This document shows, in pieces, positions 17,168-26,303 of a stretch of DNA of 64,000 nucleotides. The translations under genes were made by a program, and so were the position numbers. The number at the start of each line of letters is the position of its first letter. Position 1 is the first letter of the stretch. Source of the stretch: Calothrix sp. CSU_2_0. Its GTDB lineage: Bacteria; Cyanobacteriota; Cyanobacteriia; Cyanobacteriales; Nostocaceae. The notes below the pieces were generated by a model, which searched no databases, was not told the DNA's origin, and was given only the letters and a program-made list of their open reading frames with translations. The stretch lies in NCBI GenBank assembly GCA_012034595.1, contig JAAUPE010000003.1:28809-92808 (forward strand). The letters run 5' to 3'.

Positions 17168-18751
17168 ATGAAAGCGGCTCGTCCCCCACTTTTTCTGACT
17201 ATAACAGCAGGGGTGGTGGCAGCAGCCATCACTCTGCCTTTTCTGTATTTGGTAATTCGTGCTGCAAGTATTGGTGGGGATGGGTTATGGGATTTAATTT
17301 CCAATTCCCGCTATCTGACAATTATGTTGAATAGTGCGGGGATGGCAACAATTGTGACTTTATTGTCAGCATTAATTGCCGTACCCTTAGCATTTTTCAC
17401 GGTGCGGACAAATTTACCAGGCAGACGCTTTTGGTTGGTGGCAACAACCTTACCCTTAGCGGTTCCCAGTTATGTGGGTAGTTTTGCGCTGATTGCCACC
17501 TTTGCTCCACGGGGTAGTTTGTTACAGTTATTACTGGAACCCTTGGGAGTAGAGGAATTACCCTCCATTTATGGCTGGACTGGGGTGATTTTGTCAATGA
17601 CCTTGTTTACCTATCCCTACATGCTGCTGAGTGTGCGTGCGGGTTTGCAAGGGATAGACCCCTCCCTGGAAGAAGCCGGACGTAGTTTGGGTTACAGTAG
17701 TCGAGAAACGTTTTGGTATGTGGTTTTACCCCAATTGAAACCATCTTTGGTGGCTGGGGGGTTGTTGGTAGCATTATATAGTTTGCGTGATTTTGGCACA
17801 CCTTCCCTGATGCAATTTGATGCTTTTACCAGGGCGATTTTTATTCAGTATAAAACCAGTTTTGACCGCAACAGTGCGGCAGCACTTTCTTTAATGTTAG
17901 TTGCCTTGGTGATGGCGATTTTGTGGGTTGAATATCGAGTCCGCAGTCGTGCAGCCTATTATACCCGTGGTTCGGCATCGTTGCGTCCTGTCAAAATTAT
18001 CAAATTGGGAATTTGGAAGTGGGTAGCTTTTGGTTTTTGCTTGATAATTACCTTGTTGGGGGTAGCTTTACCTGTGGGTGTGAGTATATTTTGGTTGGTA
18101 CGGGGAATTTTGAATAGTGAATATACTATTCCTAACTTGTTTCCAGCAATTTTCAATTCTGTTTCCGCAGCCGGATTAGCGGCTTTGGCAACTACTGTTT
18201 TTGCCTTACCGATCGCAATTTTATCGGTGCGTTTTCCCAGTAAAATTACGGCGATGATTGAGCGTTGTTCTTACATTGCCTTTGGTTTACCGGGGATTGT
18301 GGTTGCTTTAGCGGTGGTATTTTTTGGTGCAAATTACTTGCCATTTTTATATCAAACTTTACCGATGTTGGTATTTGCTTATTTAGTGTTATTTGTACCG
18401 CAATCGGTGGGAAGTATTCGCAGTTCTTTATTACAAGTTAGTCCCAGATTGGAAGAATCTGCTCGCAGTTTGGGAAGAAATCCTTGGCAAACTTTAAGGG
18501 AAGTTACTATTCCTTTAGTTAGTCCGGGTTTAGTTAGTGGTGCAGTGTTAGTATTTTTGACTGCGATTAAGGAATTACCTGCAACAATTCTCCTGGCTCC
18601 AATTGGTTTTAATACCCTAGCTGTGGAAATTTGGAAAGCTACAGAAAATGTGGATTTTGATGATGCTGCATCTGCTTCTTTAGCGATGTTGTTTGTATCA
18701 ATGATTTCGACATTTTTAGTATTATCCCAGGAGAAAAAAGCTCAAAACTAA
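17168..18751 (+). CDS. futB: Ferric iron ABC transporter permease (FutB-like)
   Basis: The 527-residue inner-membrane protein consists of two homologous permease halves of about six membrane segments each. Each half carries an EAA loop contacting the ATPase: DPSLEEAGRSLGYSSRETFW in the first and SPRLEESARSLGRNPWQTLR in the second. This fused two-domain form is standard for FutB/FbpB ferric permeases. It sits between the first binding protein (3-base spacing) and the ATPase gene. Confidence 0.92.
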   Translation: MKAARPPLFLTITAGVVAAAITLPFLYLVIRAASIGGDGLWDLISNSRYLTIMLNSAGMATIVTLLSALIAVPLAFFTVRTNLPGRRFWLVATTLPLAVPSYVGSFALIATFAPRGSLLQLLLEPLGVEELPSIYGWTGVILSMTLFTYPYMLLSVRAGLQGIDPSLEEAGRSLGYSSRETFWYVVLPQLKPSLVAGGLLVALYSLRDFGTPSLMQFDAFTRAIFIQYKTSFDRNSAAALSLMLVALVMAILWVEYRVRSRAAYYTRGSASLRPVKIIKLGIWKWVAFGFCLIITLLGVALPVGVSIFWLVRGILNSEYTIPNLFPAIFNSVSAAGLAALATTVFALPIAILSVRFPSKITAMIERCSYIAFGLPGIVVALAVVFFGANYLPFLYQTLPMLVFAYLVLFVPQSVGSIRSSLLQVSPRLEESARSLGRNPWQTLREVTIPLVSPGLVSGAVLVFLTAIKELPATILLAPIGFNTLAVEIWKATENVDFDDAASASLAMLFVSMISTFLVLSQEKKAQN

Positions 18752-18934
18752 GAGGATTTTGGATTTTGCAAAAACTTTATGGGGACGGTTTCAAGACGGA
18801 TTTTGAATTTTGGATAATCACAAGTTGATATTGGAATGTTGGCAAAAATCTATTTTCAAGATTCACTTTTTACGCTGGGGATAAATTTCTAGCTAGCAAA
18901 TTTGACCAACCTATTTGATAATATAGTTAATGCG

Positions 18935-19978
18935 ATGAAACAATCAGTAATACTGCGCTTAGAAAACGTCACTAAACATTTTTCAGAGAACGAAAAACCT
19001 GCTGTTAACAATGTATCTTTGAGTTTGCAAGAGGGGGATATATTAGGGTTTCTTGGTCCCTCTGGTTGCGGTAAAACTACATTATTACGATTAATTGGTG
19101 GTTTAGAGCGTCCCCAAACTGGGACAATCGAAATCGGTGAAAAAATGGTTTGCGATCGCACAAATTGGGTTCCCCCAGAAAATCGGGATATTGGCATTGT
19201 TTTTCAAGATTATGCTTTATTTCCCCATTTAACAGTGACGCAAAATGTCGGGTTTGGTCTCAAAAATTTTAGCAAACAACAAGTCGAACAGCGTGTATCC
19301 GAAACTCTCAACCTCGTCCAACTTTCAGGTTTAGAAAAACGTTATCCCTACGAACTTTCTGGGGGACAACAACAAAGAGTCGCTTTAGCAAGAGCTTTAG
19401 CACCTCAACCAAAATTAATGCTTCTCGATGAACCCCTATCGAACTTAGATGTACAAGTTAGGTTACAATTGCGGGAAGAAATGCGAGATATTATCAAAGC
19501 TGCGGGAACTTCGGCTGTTTTTGTTACCCATGACCAAGAGGAAGCCTTAGCAATGTGTGATATTGTTGGGGTAATGCGACAAGGGCACTTAGAACAAATC
19601 GGTACACCAGAAGAAATTTATACAGACCCGGAATCTAGGTTTGTGGCTGAATTTGTCACCCAAGCAAATTTTCTTCCTGCACGTCGTCAAGGTAATATCT
19701 GGTCAACAGAAATTGGTAGTTTTCCGGTGAAACAGAGCAATTCCCACACAACCGGGGAAATCATGATTCGTCAAGAAGATTGTATTTTAAAACCTTGCAC
19801 AGATAGTCCTCTTATCATCCGCAGTCGGCGATTTTTGGGACGAGAATACCGCTATTGTTTACATACTGCTTCTGGTCAAGAAATTCATATTCGCACTGGG
19901 ATTGATACAGCTATACCCGAAGGTACAACCGTGGAAGTGTCTATTGCTGATGATGTAGTGCGAATATTTAGCGATTAA
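18935..19978 (+). CDS. futC: Ferric iron ABC transporter ATPase (FutC-like)
   Basis: The 347-residue ATPase powers the Fut permease. It shows Walker A GPSGCGKTT, Q-loop VFQDYALFPHL, signature LSGGQQQRVALARAL, Walker B LMLLDEPLSNLD and switch His in VFVTHDQEEALAM. A C-terminal TOBE-like domain (about residues 240-347) includes MIRQEDCILKP. I prefer ATG 18935 because MKQSVILRLENVTKHF matches the usual start of the family. An in-frame TTG at 18902 would add 11 residues; neither start has a strong ribosome site. The gap of 183 bases from futB contains a short repeat (near 18773). Confidence 0.9.
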   Translation: MKQSVILRLENVTKHFSENEKPAVNNVSLSLQEGDILGFLGPSGCGKTTLLRLIGGLERPQTGTIEIGEKMVCDRTNWVPPENRDIGIVFQDYALFPHLTVTQNVGFGLKNFSKQQVEQRVSETLNLVQLSGLEKRYPYELSGGQQQRVALARALAPQPKLMLLDEPLSNLDVQVRLQLREEMRDIIKAAGTSAVFVTHDQEEALAMCDIVGVMRQGHLEQIGTPEEIYTDPESRFVAEFVTQANFLPARRQGNIWSTEIGSFPVKQSNSHTTGEIMIRQEDCILKPCTDSPLIIRSRRFLGREYRYCLHTASGQEIHIRTGIDTAIPEGTTVEVSIADDVVRIFSD

Positions 19979-20260
19979 TTTTTCCCAAATGAACCCAAGA
20001 AATGTTTAAATAGACATCAAGCAAATTTAGTTATGTGTCTTGGTTATGTGTCACCTAAAAACATTGTCGAGACGTAGCAATGCTAGGTCTCTACATCTTT
20101 TTGAGCCATTGTATAGTCAGTTTTGCTTCAGCGCGATGCCCTTGGCGACCATCTCCGTTCCGCTTTGCGGTTCCCGCAGGGTTGGTATCGCATAACCTCT
20201 GGGAAGGAAAAATATGATAATTTTATTGAGAATAATTACTTAAAATTAGAGCAAAAAGAG
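19979..20260. repeat. Gap with palindromic dispersed element
   Basis: Bases about 20132-20192 form a compact element starting GCGATGCCCTTGGCGACC and ending GGTTGGTATCGC, with an internal CGCTTTGCGG. It is related to the elements at 55018 and 62203. It creates an open frame running into futA copy 2, but the added 46 residues are repeat translation, not part of the protein. Confidence 0.65.
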
Positions 20261-21334
20261 ATGAAGCGTCGTCAGTTTGTATATTTAGCGGGACTTGCAA
20301 CAGTGAGTGGAGGATTAGCGATCGCATGTGATAGTCAAACTCCAACTACAACAGGTGAGTCATCACCACAAACCACACCAGTTGCGAATACTACTAATGC
20401 GACTTTAGAAAAGCAATTAGTCATTTATTCTGGTCGGAATGAAAAGCTGATAGGTAAACTTATTCAGCAATTTGAACAAGAAACCGGAGCAAAACTTCAA
20501 GTTCGTTATGGAGATACTTCTGAATTAGCTGCGGCAATTTTGGAAGAAGGAGAAAATAGTAAAGTTGATGTCTTTTTTGCCCAAGATGGAGGAGCTTTAG
20601 GAGCAATTCAGTCAGCAGGGAAAACTGTTGCATTACCAGCATCAATTTTAAATTTAGTTGATAGTAACTACCGCTCACCAGAAGGGAAATGGATTGGAAT
20701 TACAGGGAGAGTAAGGACTGTAGATTATAATACAAAATTAGTCAAAGCTGGGGAATTACCAGCATCAATTTTCGGTTTTACTGAAGCGAAATGGAAAGGT
20801 AAAATTGGCTGGGCACCTACCAATGGTTCATTTCAATCTTTTGTCACGGCTTTGCGGGTTTCCGAAGGAGAAGAAAAGGCTAAGAAGTGGTTAGAATCTG
20901 TGAAAGCGAACAATCCTAAAGTTTATGCTAATAATACATCGATAGTCGAAGCGCTTTCCCGTGGTGAAATTAGCGTTGGGTTTGTGAATCACTATTATTT
21001 AGAAAAAATCAAAAAAGCCAACCCTCAAACACCAGTAGAACATCATTTTACTAATGATGTTGGTTCCTTAGTAAATGTCGCAGGTGTGGCTATTCTCAAA
21101 TCAGCAAAAAATCCTAATATTGCCCAAAAATTTGTCGAATTTATGTTGAGTAAACAGTCACAAGACTACTTTGCCAATGAAACTTTTGAATACCCATTAG
21201 TATCAGGAATTGCTCCAAAAGGTAGCTTAAAGTCTCTCAAAGAAGTGAAGCAACAAAACCAAAATGTTGACTTGAGCAATCTCAAAGATTTAGATGCGAC
21301 ATTGAAACTGATGCAGCAAACACAAATTCTTTAA
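20261..21334 (+). CDS. futA: Ferric iron ABC transporter substrate-binding protein (FutA-like, copy 2, Tat lipoprotein)
   Basis: The start is ATG 20261 (357 residues), giving MKRRQFVYLAGLATVSGG. This is a twin-arginine signal (RRQFVYL) followed by a lipobox-like AIACD, so the protein is probably Tat-exported and possibly lipid-anchored, unlike copy 1. The mature fold matches copy 1 (LVIYSGRNEKLIGKLIQQFE, GWAPTNGSFQSFVTALR), with the paired tyrosines in NHYYLEKI. Tat export of a folded iron-loaded FutA is known in other cyanobacteria. It closes the futA-futB-futC cluster and is separated from futC by a palindromic repeat, so it may have its own promoter. Confidence 0.9.
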   Translation: MKRRQFVYLAGLATVSGGLAIACDSQTPTTTGESSPQTTPVANTTNATLEKQLVIYSGRNEKLIGKLIQQFEQETGAKLQVRYGDTSELAAAILEEGENSKVDVFFAQDGGALGAIQSAGKTVALPASILNLVDSNYRSPEGKWIGITGRVRTVDYNTKLVKAGELPASIFGFTEAKWKGKIGWAPTNGSFQSFVTALRVSEGEEKAKKWLESVKANNPKVYANNTSIVEALSRGEISVGFVNHYYLEKIKKANPQTPVEHHFTNDVGSLVNVAGVAILKSAKNPNIAQKFVEFMLSKQSQDYFANETFEYPLVSGIAPKGSLKSLKEVKQQNQNVDLSNLKDLDATLKLMQQTQIL

Positions 21335-21409
21335 TTGCTTGACACGAAAATCAGATGATCGCTGAGAAGTTAATTACCCATAATAACTTTAAAACCCCAC
21401 CTGTGGCAT

Positions 21410-21431
21410 CCTCCCCATGAATCAGGGGAGG
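21410..21431. terminator. Hairpin terminator between futA copy 2 and the dha cluster
   Basis: CCTCCCC (21410-21416) pairs with GGGGAGG (21425-21431) across an 8-base loop and is followed by GGTTCTTT. It lies between converging genes and probably ends the iron-transport transcript. Confidence 0.6.
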
Positions 21432-21452
21432 GGTTCTTTGATTATGGTTGTT

Positions 21453-23993
21453 TTACCAATAATTAAAAGTCATCAACATTTCCCGCACTTTCGTTGCCGA
21501 ATCCTGCTTAAGTGCTTCCGATGCGATCGCTTCTGCTTCGATTAAGCTTAATCTAGTAATCGATTTCTTAAATCTGGGTATCGCTTGGGGATTTAAACTC
21601 ACATCATCGATGCCAAAACCCAATAATATTGGTGTTGCAATCGGATCGGAACCAAGTTCACCACACAAACCAACCTTGATTCCCGCTTTTTGCCCCGATT
21701 GAACCGTTTGTAGTACCATCCGCAATACCGCAGGATGAAGCGCATCAGCTAAACTGGCAACTTGGGGATTAGTGCGATCGCAAGCCATGACATACTGACT
21801 GAGGTCGTTTGTACCGATACTGAAAAAATCAACTTCGGCTGCGAGTTGGTCGGCAATGGCGACTGCTGAAGGGACTTCCACCATAATACCAACTTTAATG
21901 TTTTCATCAAAGAAAATTCCACCTTGTCGAAGTTCCTCTTTCACTTCTGCTAAAATCGCTTTTGCTGTTTGTAGTTCTCCAATGGTAGAAATCATTGGGA
22001 ACATGATTTTAACCGTTCTGCTGGCACTAGCGCGTAAAATCGCTCGCAATTGGATTTTAAATAATTCCACCCGATCCAAACAAAATCGAATCCCTCGCCA
22101 TCCTAAAAATGGGTTATTTTCCTGTGGTAAATTTAAATACGGCGCGGGTTTGTCACCACCAACATCAAGAGTGCGAATAATTACCGGACGTGATTCTAAT
22201 ACTTGCGTAATTCCTTGGTATACAGCCAGTTGTTCCTCCTCGCTCGGTGCTGTGGTTCGATCCAAATACAAAAATTCGGTACGTAACAAACCCACACCCT
22301 CCGCACCCATACTGAGTGCTACTTGAGCATCAGCAACACCGCCAATATTCGCCAGCACCGTCATATATTTACCATCGGTGGTGATTGCGGCACGATGGGC
22401 ATTTTCCCGCACTTTCTGCTGCGAGGTTTGCCAGGCTTCAGACTGAGCTTCGAGGGCTGTAATGATATCTGCATTGGGTTCGATCCACAGATAACCCTTG
22501 TCGCCATCAATACCAATTATTGTCCCGTCATCAATTCGCAAAATTTCTTCAGGAATACCCACAACTGCGGGTATTCCCAAGCTGCGAGCAATAATTGCGG
22601 TGTGCGATGTCGAACTTCCTGCGGTCGTACAAATGCCTAAAACCTTACTCGTATCGAGTTGTGCCGTATCGGAGGGTGTGAGGTCGATCGCAACTAAAAT
22701 TGCTGGATGGGTCAAATTCAGATGTGCCGCCGCAGTCCCCAGTAACAAACGTAACACGCGCTGTCCCACATCCAAGACATCGGCAGCACGCGATCGCAAG
22801 TAGGAATCGTAGTGAGTGCGGTATTGGTTGGAGAGTTCTTCGACTACGGCTTGCCATGCCGATGCGGCATTGACATGTTCGATAAAAACGTAATGGCGTA
22901 AGGCTTCGAGAATTATCGGGTCGCTAAGAAATAATAAATGCGCGTCAAAAATTGCTGCTTCTGCATCCCCGATTTGGGTTGAGGTTTGGGAAAGTAAGGT
23001 GGCTATTTCTTGGGAAGCGGAATCGAGAGCATCTTGCAAACATTGCCACTCATGCTCTGTATCTTCTACGTAATATTGCGGTGATTTGAGGGTGGGAAGT
23101 TGATGTCTAACAATAGGAGCGACAGTGTAACGGAAACTGGGTGCGATCGCAACTCCAGAGGATGCGGGGATACCTTTGAGGGATGGGGCAGCGATGGATA
23201 CGGGTATTTCTTCCGTCTCAATGTAAGGAACTTCTTCGGGAATATAAATTGGGGTATCACCTTCGCCGAAGTTGTCTTCGACTAAAGCTTGTAAAGCCGC
23301 CAATGCAGCATCAGCATCAATTCCAGAAGCCGAAATCGCTAATTCGTGACCGTGACGCACCCCTAACATAGCGACTTGATTGATACTATCAGCACGGACA
23401 TATTCTGTTTTTTTAGTAATATTTCTAACTTTAATTTGAGCCTGGAAGCGAGAAGATGTGGCGACAAATTGGGCTGCTGGACGAGCATGTAAACCCATGC
23501 GATTACTAACAGCAAGATGGATTTCTTTGGTTTGTTGGGTTTCTGGGATGGGTATTTGTTCGTTGCTAGTTGGTGGAAGTAAATTAACCCCTAACTGGGA
23601 AGCCTTTGCCATCAAAGCACCGCGAGCCTCAGCCATCACCCGTTCGATATTACCACCAGCCGCAGCAGCAACAACAGCTGCGATCGCGCCTTCAACTAGT
23701 GGAGCTTCGCAAAGGTGAATTTTTTGGCGTTGTGCTTCCGTGAGAAATTCCAGAGCCATTTCCGCACTCAGTAAAGCGCTACCCATATCCATTAAAACAA
23801 CCACACCAGAATCGCTGTAGACAGATTCAATCGCTTGATGAACCTGTATGACATCGGTTCCCAGTGGATTTTCAGCATCATCAACACCACCAGCAACCGC
23901 GAGGGGAACCTGACCATGAACCATCTGCGCTGCGAGTTCCCGCAAGCCTTCTGCCAGCTGCTTACTGTGAGAAACAATGACAATTCCAACCAC
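21453..23993 (-). CDS. dhaM: DhaM-HPr-Enzyme I fusion, phosphoryl donor for dihydroxyacetone kinase
   Basis: The 846-residue protein contains a whole PEP-phosphotransferase chain. Residues 1-135 are an EIIA-mannose/DhaM domain with active His9 (VIVSHS). Residues about 155-245 are an HPr domain with His169 (MGLHARPAAQF). Residues about 270-846 are a full-length Enzyme I with its phospho-His464 (AGSSTSHTAIIARSLG) and a C-terminal PEP-binding barrel (VGIMVEVPSAV, GLCGELGSDP). E. coli DhaM is shorter, with only a truncated EI part. Here phosphate can pass from PEP through EI and HPr to the EIIA domain and on to DhaL-bound ADP within one polypeptide. It is the last gene of a minus-strand dhaK-dhaL-dhaM set. 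Confidence 0.93.
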   Translation of the reverse strand: MVGIVIVSHSKQLAEGLRELAAQMVHGQVPLAVAGGVDDAENPLGTDVIQVHQAIESVYSDSGVVVLMDMGSALLSAEMALEFLTEAQRQKIHLCEAPLVEGAIAAVVAAAAGGNIERVMAEARGALMAKASQLGVNLLPPTSNEQIPIPETQQTKEIHLAVSNRMGLHARPAAQFVATSSRFQAQIKVRNITKKTEYVRADSINQVAMLGVRHGHELAISASGIDADAALAALQALVEDNFGEGDTPIYIPEEVPYIETEEIPVSIAAPSLKGIPASSGVAIAPSFRYTVAPIVRHQLPTLKSPQYYVEDTEHEWQCLQDALDSASQEIATLLSQTSTQIGDAEAAIFDAHLLFLSDPIILEALRHYVFIEHVNAASAWQAVVEELSNQYRTHYDSYLRSRAADVLDVGQRVLRLLLGTAAAHLNLTHPAILVAIDLTPSDTAQLDTSKVLGICTTAGSSTSHTAIIARSLGIPAVVGIPEEILRIDDGTIIGIDGDKGYLWIEPNADIITALEAQSEAWQTSQQKVRENAHRAAITTDGKYMTVLANIGGVADAQVALSMGAEGVGLLRTEFLYLDRTTAPSEEEQLAVYQGITQVLESRPVIIRTLDVGGDKPAPYLNLPQENNPFLGWRGIRFCLDRVELFKIQLRAILRASASRTVKIMFPMISTIGELQTAKAILAEVKEELRQGGIFFDENIKVGIMVEVPSAVAIADQLAAEVDFFSIGTNDLSQYVMACDRTNPQVASLADALHPAVLRMVLQTVQSGQKAGIKVGLCGELGSDPIATPILLGFGIDDVSLNPQAIPRFKKSITRLSLIEAEAIASEALKQDSATKVREMLMTFNYW

Positions 23994-24051
23994 TGTGATG
24001 TTGTTAACCCCGACGCAAAGTTACATTCAAAATAGAGTTAGTTGCTAATTC

Positions 24052-24102
24052 ACTAATTCCTAACTCTTAACTCCTAATTCTTAACTTTTAACTTCTAACC
24101 AT
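24052..24102. repeat. STRR-type heptamer array downstream of dhaL
   Basis: Degenerate AACTCCT/AATTCTT-type heptamers fill the space between dhaL and dhaM. Confidence 0.65.
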
Positions 24103-24111
24103 TCCTTATTT

Positions 24112-24732
24112 TTACAAACTTTCATACAAACACTTCAACATTAAGTAACATGAAGTTGCACCAGGGTCTTGATGTCCTATACTGCGATCGCCTAAATAAC
24201 TAGCACGTCCTTTTTTAGCTTGCATGAGGGCTGTATCTTTCATTGCTTGTTCTGCTGCTGCTAAAGCTTGTCCCATTGCATCACGCATAACTTTTCGCTC
24301 ATCCACAGCTTGCTCAAATGCCGTCACAGCCGGAAAAAGCACATCAAGCATAGTTTTATCGCCTAATTGAGTCTTTCCGCGTTCGATCACACCATTCAAA
24401 CCCGCTCTGAGCATATCCAGCATATCCTGCTCGTCGAGTTCATCCTTATCAGCGACAGCAGAACTAGCCCTTAAGAAAAAAGTGCCATACAAAGGACCAC
24501 TCGCACCACCAATACTAGCAATAAGTGTCATACTAACCGCTTTTAAAATGCTGCCAATATCCTTATTAGCAATAGTTGGTAATTGAATCAGCAACTTTTT
24601 AAAACCACGTTCCATATTGATACCGTGGTCAGCATCACCAATTGCAGCATCTAATTCGGTCAAATATTCCTTATTCTGCTCTATCTTAGTTGCAAATCGC
24701 TGCAACCACCGTAAAATTTGCTCTGTATTCAT
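24112..24732 (-). CDS. dhaL: Dihydroxyacetone kinase ADP-binding subunit DhaL
   Basis: The 206-residue subunit carries the nucleotide that phosphorylates dihydroxyacetone; in the PTS-dependent system ADP stays bound and is rephosphorylated by DhaM. Visible motifs are the Mg-binding Asp cluster DAAIGDADHGINMERG, the SIGGASGPLYG loop, GDKTMLDVLFPA, and GRASYLGDRSIGHQDPGA. The start is ATG 24732 (MNTEQILRWLQRF). The open frame extends 22 codons further upstream, but that part is translated GGGCATT repeat sequence. It lies between dhaK and dhaM. Confidence 0.93.
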   Translation of the reverse strand: MNTEQILRWLQRFATKIEQNKEYLTELDAAIGDADHGINMERGFKKLLIQLPTIANKDIGSILKAVSMTLIASIGGASGPLYGTFFLRASSAVADKDELDEQDMLDMLRAGLNGVIERGKTQLGDKTMLDVLFPAVTAFEQAVDERKVMRDAMGQALAAAEQAMKDTALMQAKKGRASYLGDRSIGHQDPGATSCYLMLKCLYESL

Positions 24733-24746
24733 ATTAAAATAATGGT

Positions 24747-24860
24747 TAATGGGCATTGGGCATGGGGAATTGGGAATTGGGCATTGGGCATTGGGCATTG
24801 GGCAATTTCCTAATTCCTAACTTCTAACTCCTAATTCCTAACTTCTAACTTGCTCCGGAT
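24747..24860. repeat. STRR-type heptamer arrays between dhaK and dhaL
   Basis: Consecutive GGGCATT/GGGAATT units (about 24747-24803) switch to AACTTCT/AATTCCT units (about 24808-24850). The arrays fill nearly the whole gap between the two genes. Confidence 0.8.
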
Positions 24861-24864
24861 ACAT

Positions 24865-25938
24865 CTAAGCTCCCCAACACCAACTTGGAGTTTTGACAGG
24901 TGCATCCCACAACTCAATCATCTCATCATCTAATTTAAGTAAAGTTATTGAGCAACCTTGCATCTCCAACGAAGTAATATAAGACCCAATTAGGTTGCGA
25001 ACAATCTGTATACCCCTATTAGCACAAATATCTGCCAGCTTTCTGTAAATAATATAAAGCTCTGAAATGGGAGTTCCACCCATACCATTCACAAAAGCTA
25101 AAATGCGATCGCCTTTTTTCAAAGACTGATTCACCAATTCCAAATCAAACCATTTACCCTTGTCAGCATCCCACTCGCGCACTGTACGCTTGTATACCCC
25201 ATCTTCGAGAATAGACAATGCCAACATCGATGCAATTTCATTGGCAGGCTTCAAATCCATCCGTTTTCTACCTGGTTCCCCGTGGATGCCAATACCAACT
25301 TCCATTTCATTTGCACCCAACTCAAACGTTGGTAACATCCGCATTGGCACAGTACAGGAACTCAAAGCGATTCCCATGCTACGTCCATTTAAATTCACCT
25401 TGCGGCACAAATCTGCAACTCGCTGCAAATCATAACCCCTTTCTGCTGCCGCACCGCAAATTTTTTCTGCCAAAATCGTCGTTCCTACACCCCTTCTACC
25501 TTGGGTGTACAAACTATCCTTAACCGCCACATCATCATCAATCAAAATATTTAGTACCCGGATACCCTCAGCATAGGCTAATTCCGTCGCCATCTCAAAA
25601 TTCATCACATCGCCACTGTAATTTTTGACGATATAAAGAATACCCGCACCACCATCAACAGCCTTCGCGGCTGCTAACATTTGGTCAGGTGTTGGGGATG
25701 TAAAAACTTCTCCTGGGCAAGCTGCATCGAGCATACCCATACCCACAAATCCAGCGTGCATTGGTTCGTGTCCGCTACCACCACCGGAAATAATTGCTAC
25801 CTTTCCCTGTCTTGGAGCATCCACACGACACAGGTAAGTCGGCTCAAAATTGATTTTGATTAAATCTGCATGGGCAGCTGCCATACCTTCGAGACTTTCA
25901 CGTACAAAGTCTTCCGGATTGTTAATCAGCTTCTTCAT
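24865..25938 (-). CDS. dhaK: Dihydroxyacetone kinase substrate-binding subunit DhaK
   Basis: DhaK binds dihydroxyacetone covalently through a histidine; the 357-residue protein matches the family length. Landmarks are [19 protein letters not shown] at the start, [18 protein letters not shown] (substrate loop), [15 protein letters not shown], the nucleophilic His in [13 protein letters not shown], and [14 protein letters not shown] start at ATG 25938; the frame could extend 10 codons to 25968, but homology favours the MKKLIN start, with GGGAG about 12 bases upstream. It is first gene of dhaK-dhaL-dhaM. The product dihydroxyacetone phosphate enters glycolysis and the Calvin cycle. Confidence 0.93.
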   Translation of the reverse strand: MKKLINNPEDFVRESLEGMAAAHADLIKINFEPTYLCRVDAPRQGKVAIISGGGSGHEPMHAGFVGMGMLDAACPGEVFTSPTPDQMLAAAKAVDGGAGILYIVKNYSGDVMNFEMATELAYAEGIRVLNILIDDDVAVKDSLYTQGRRGVGTTILAEKICGAAAERGYDLQRVADLCRKVNLNGRSMGIALSSCTVPMRMLPTFELGANEMEVGIGIHGEPGRKRMDLKPANEIASMLALSILEDGVYKRTVREWDADKGKWFDLELVNQSLKKGDRILAFVNGMGGTPISELYIIYRKLADICANRGIQIVRNLIGSYITSLEMQGCSITLLKLDDEMIELWDAPVKTPSWCWGA

Positions 25939-26211
25939 GGTTCTGTCACTCCCGCTTCCAAGGGTCAAAATGCCCCCAGTGACAGATTACCATAGAAGAT
26001 TTCTATGAATTTGTAGAGACGCTAATTTAAATATTAGTTACAAATTTATTGTCGAAAAACATGTAAGAAAATTATTGTGTAATTCAAAACTAGGTAAGTA
26101 ACTGAATTCGTAATTGAAGTAATTGATAAAACTTTTCATTTATGAGAAATTTCTCATGCTTTTTTCATATAAGGTTCATAAAACTTGTATTAAATATAGT
26201 TTAAGAGCTGA
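25939..26211. other. Divergent promoter region of dhaK and the SLC13 gene
   Basis: This AT-rich region separates the divergent dha cluster and the transporter transcript. No specific operator is identifiable. The adjoining part, 26212 onward, is a structured leader listed separately. Confidence 0.4.
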
Positions 26212-26295
26212 TTAAGTAGCACTTACAACTACTTAAACCGGAGTGACGGTGCGTCATTACCACCCATGCCTAAACACGGAAGTAATGAAGCGAAT
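26212..26295 (+). promoter_or_regulatory. Candidate structured leader RNA (riboswitch-like) upstream of SLC13 transporter
   Basis: Three nested or adjacent helices are visible in the last 90 bases before the transporter start. TTAAGTAG (26212-26219) pairs perfectly with CTACTTAA (26229-26236). TGACG (26244-26248) pairs with CGTCA (26252-26256), or alternatively ACCG with CGGT. CATTAC (26255-26260) pairs with GTAATG (26282-26287), extended by GCG/AGCG with a bulge. The purine-rich CACGGAAGTAATGAAGC segment just before the ATG has the look of a conserved ligand-binding RNA core. I cannot assign a class. Confidence 0.5.
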
Positions 26296-26303
26296 TAGGA
26301 AAA

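Noticed and set aside
20123..20260. 46-residue N-terminal extension of FutA copy 2
   Set aside because: The extension is translated palindromic repeat; the ATG at 20261 gives a proper Tat signal peptide.
24733..24798. 22-residue N-terminal extension of DhaL
   Set aside because: The extension is translated GGGCATT heptamer sequence; homology begins at MNTEQILRWL.
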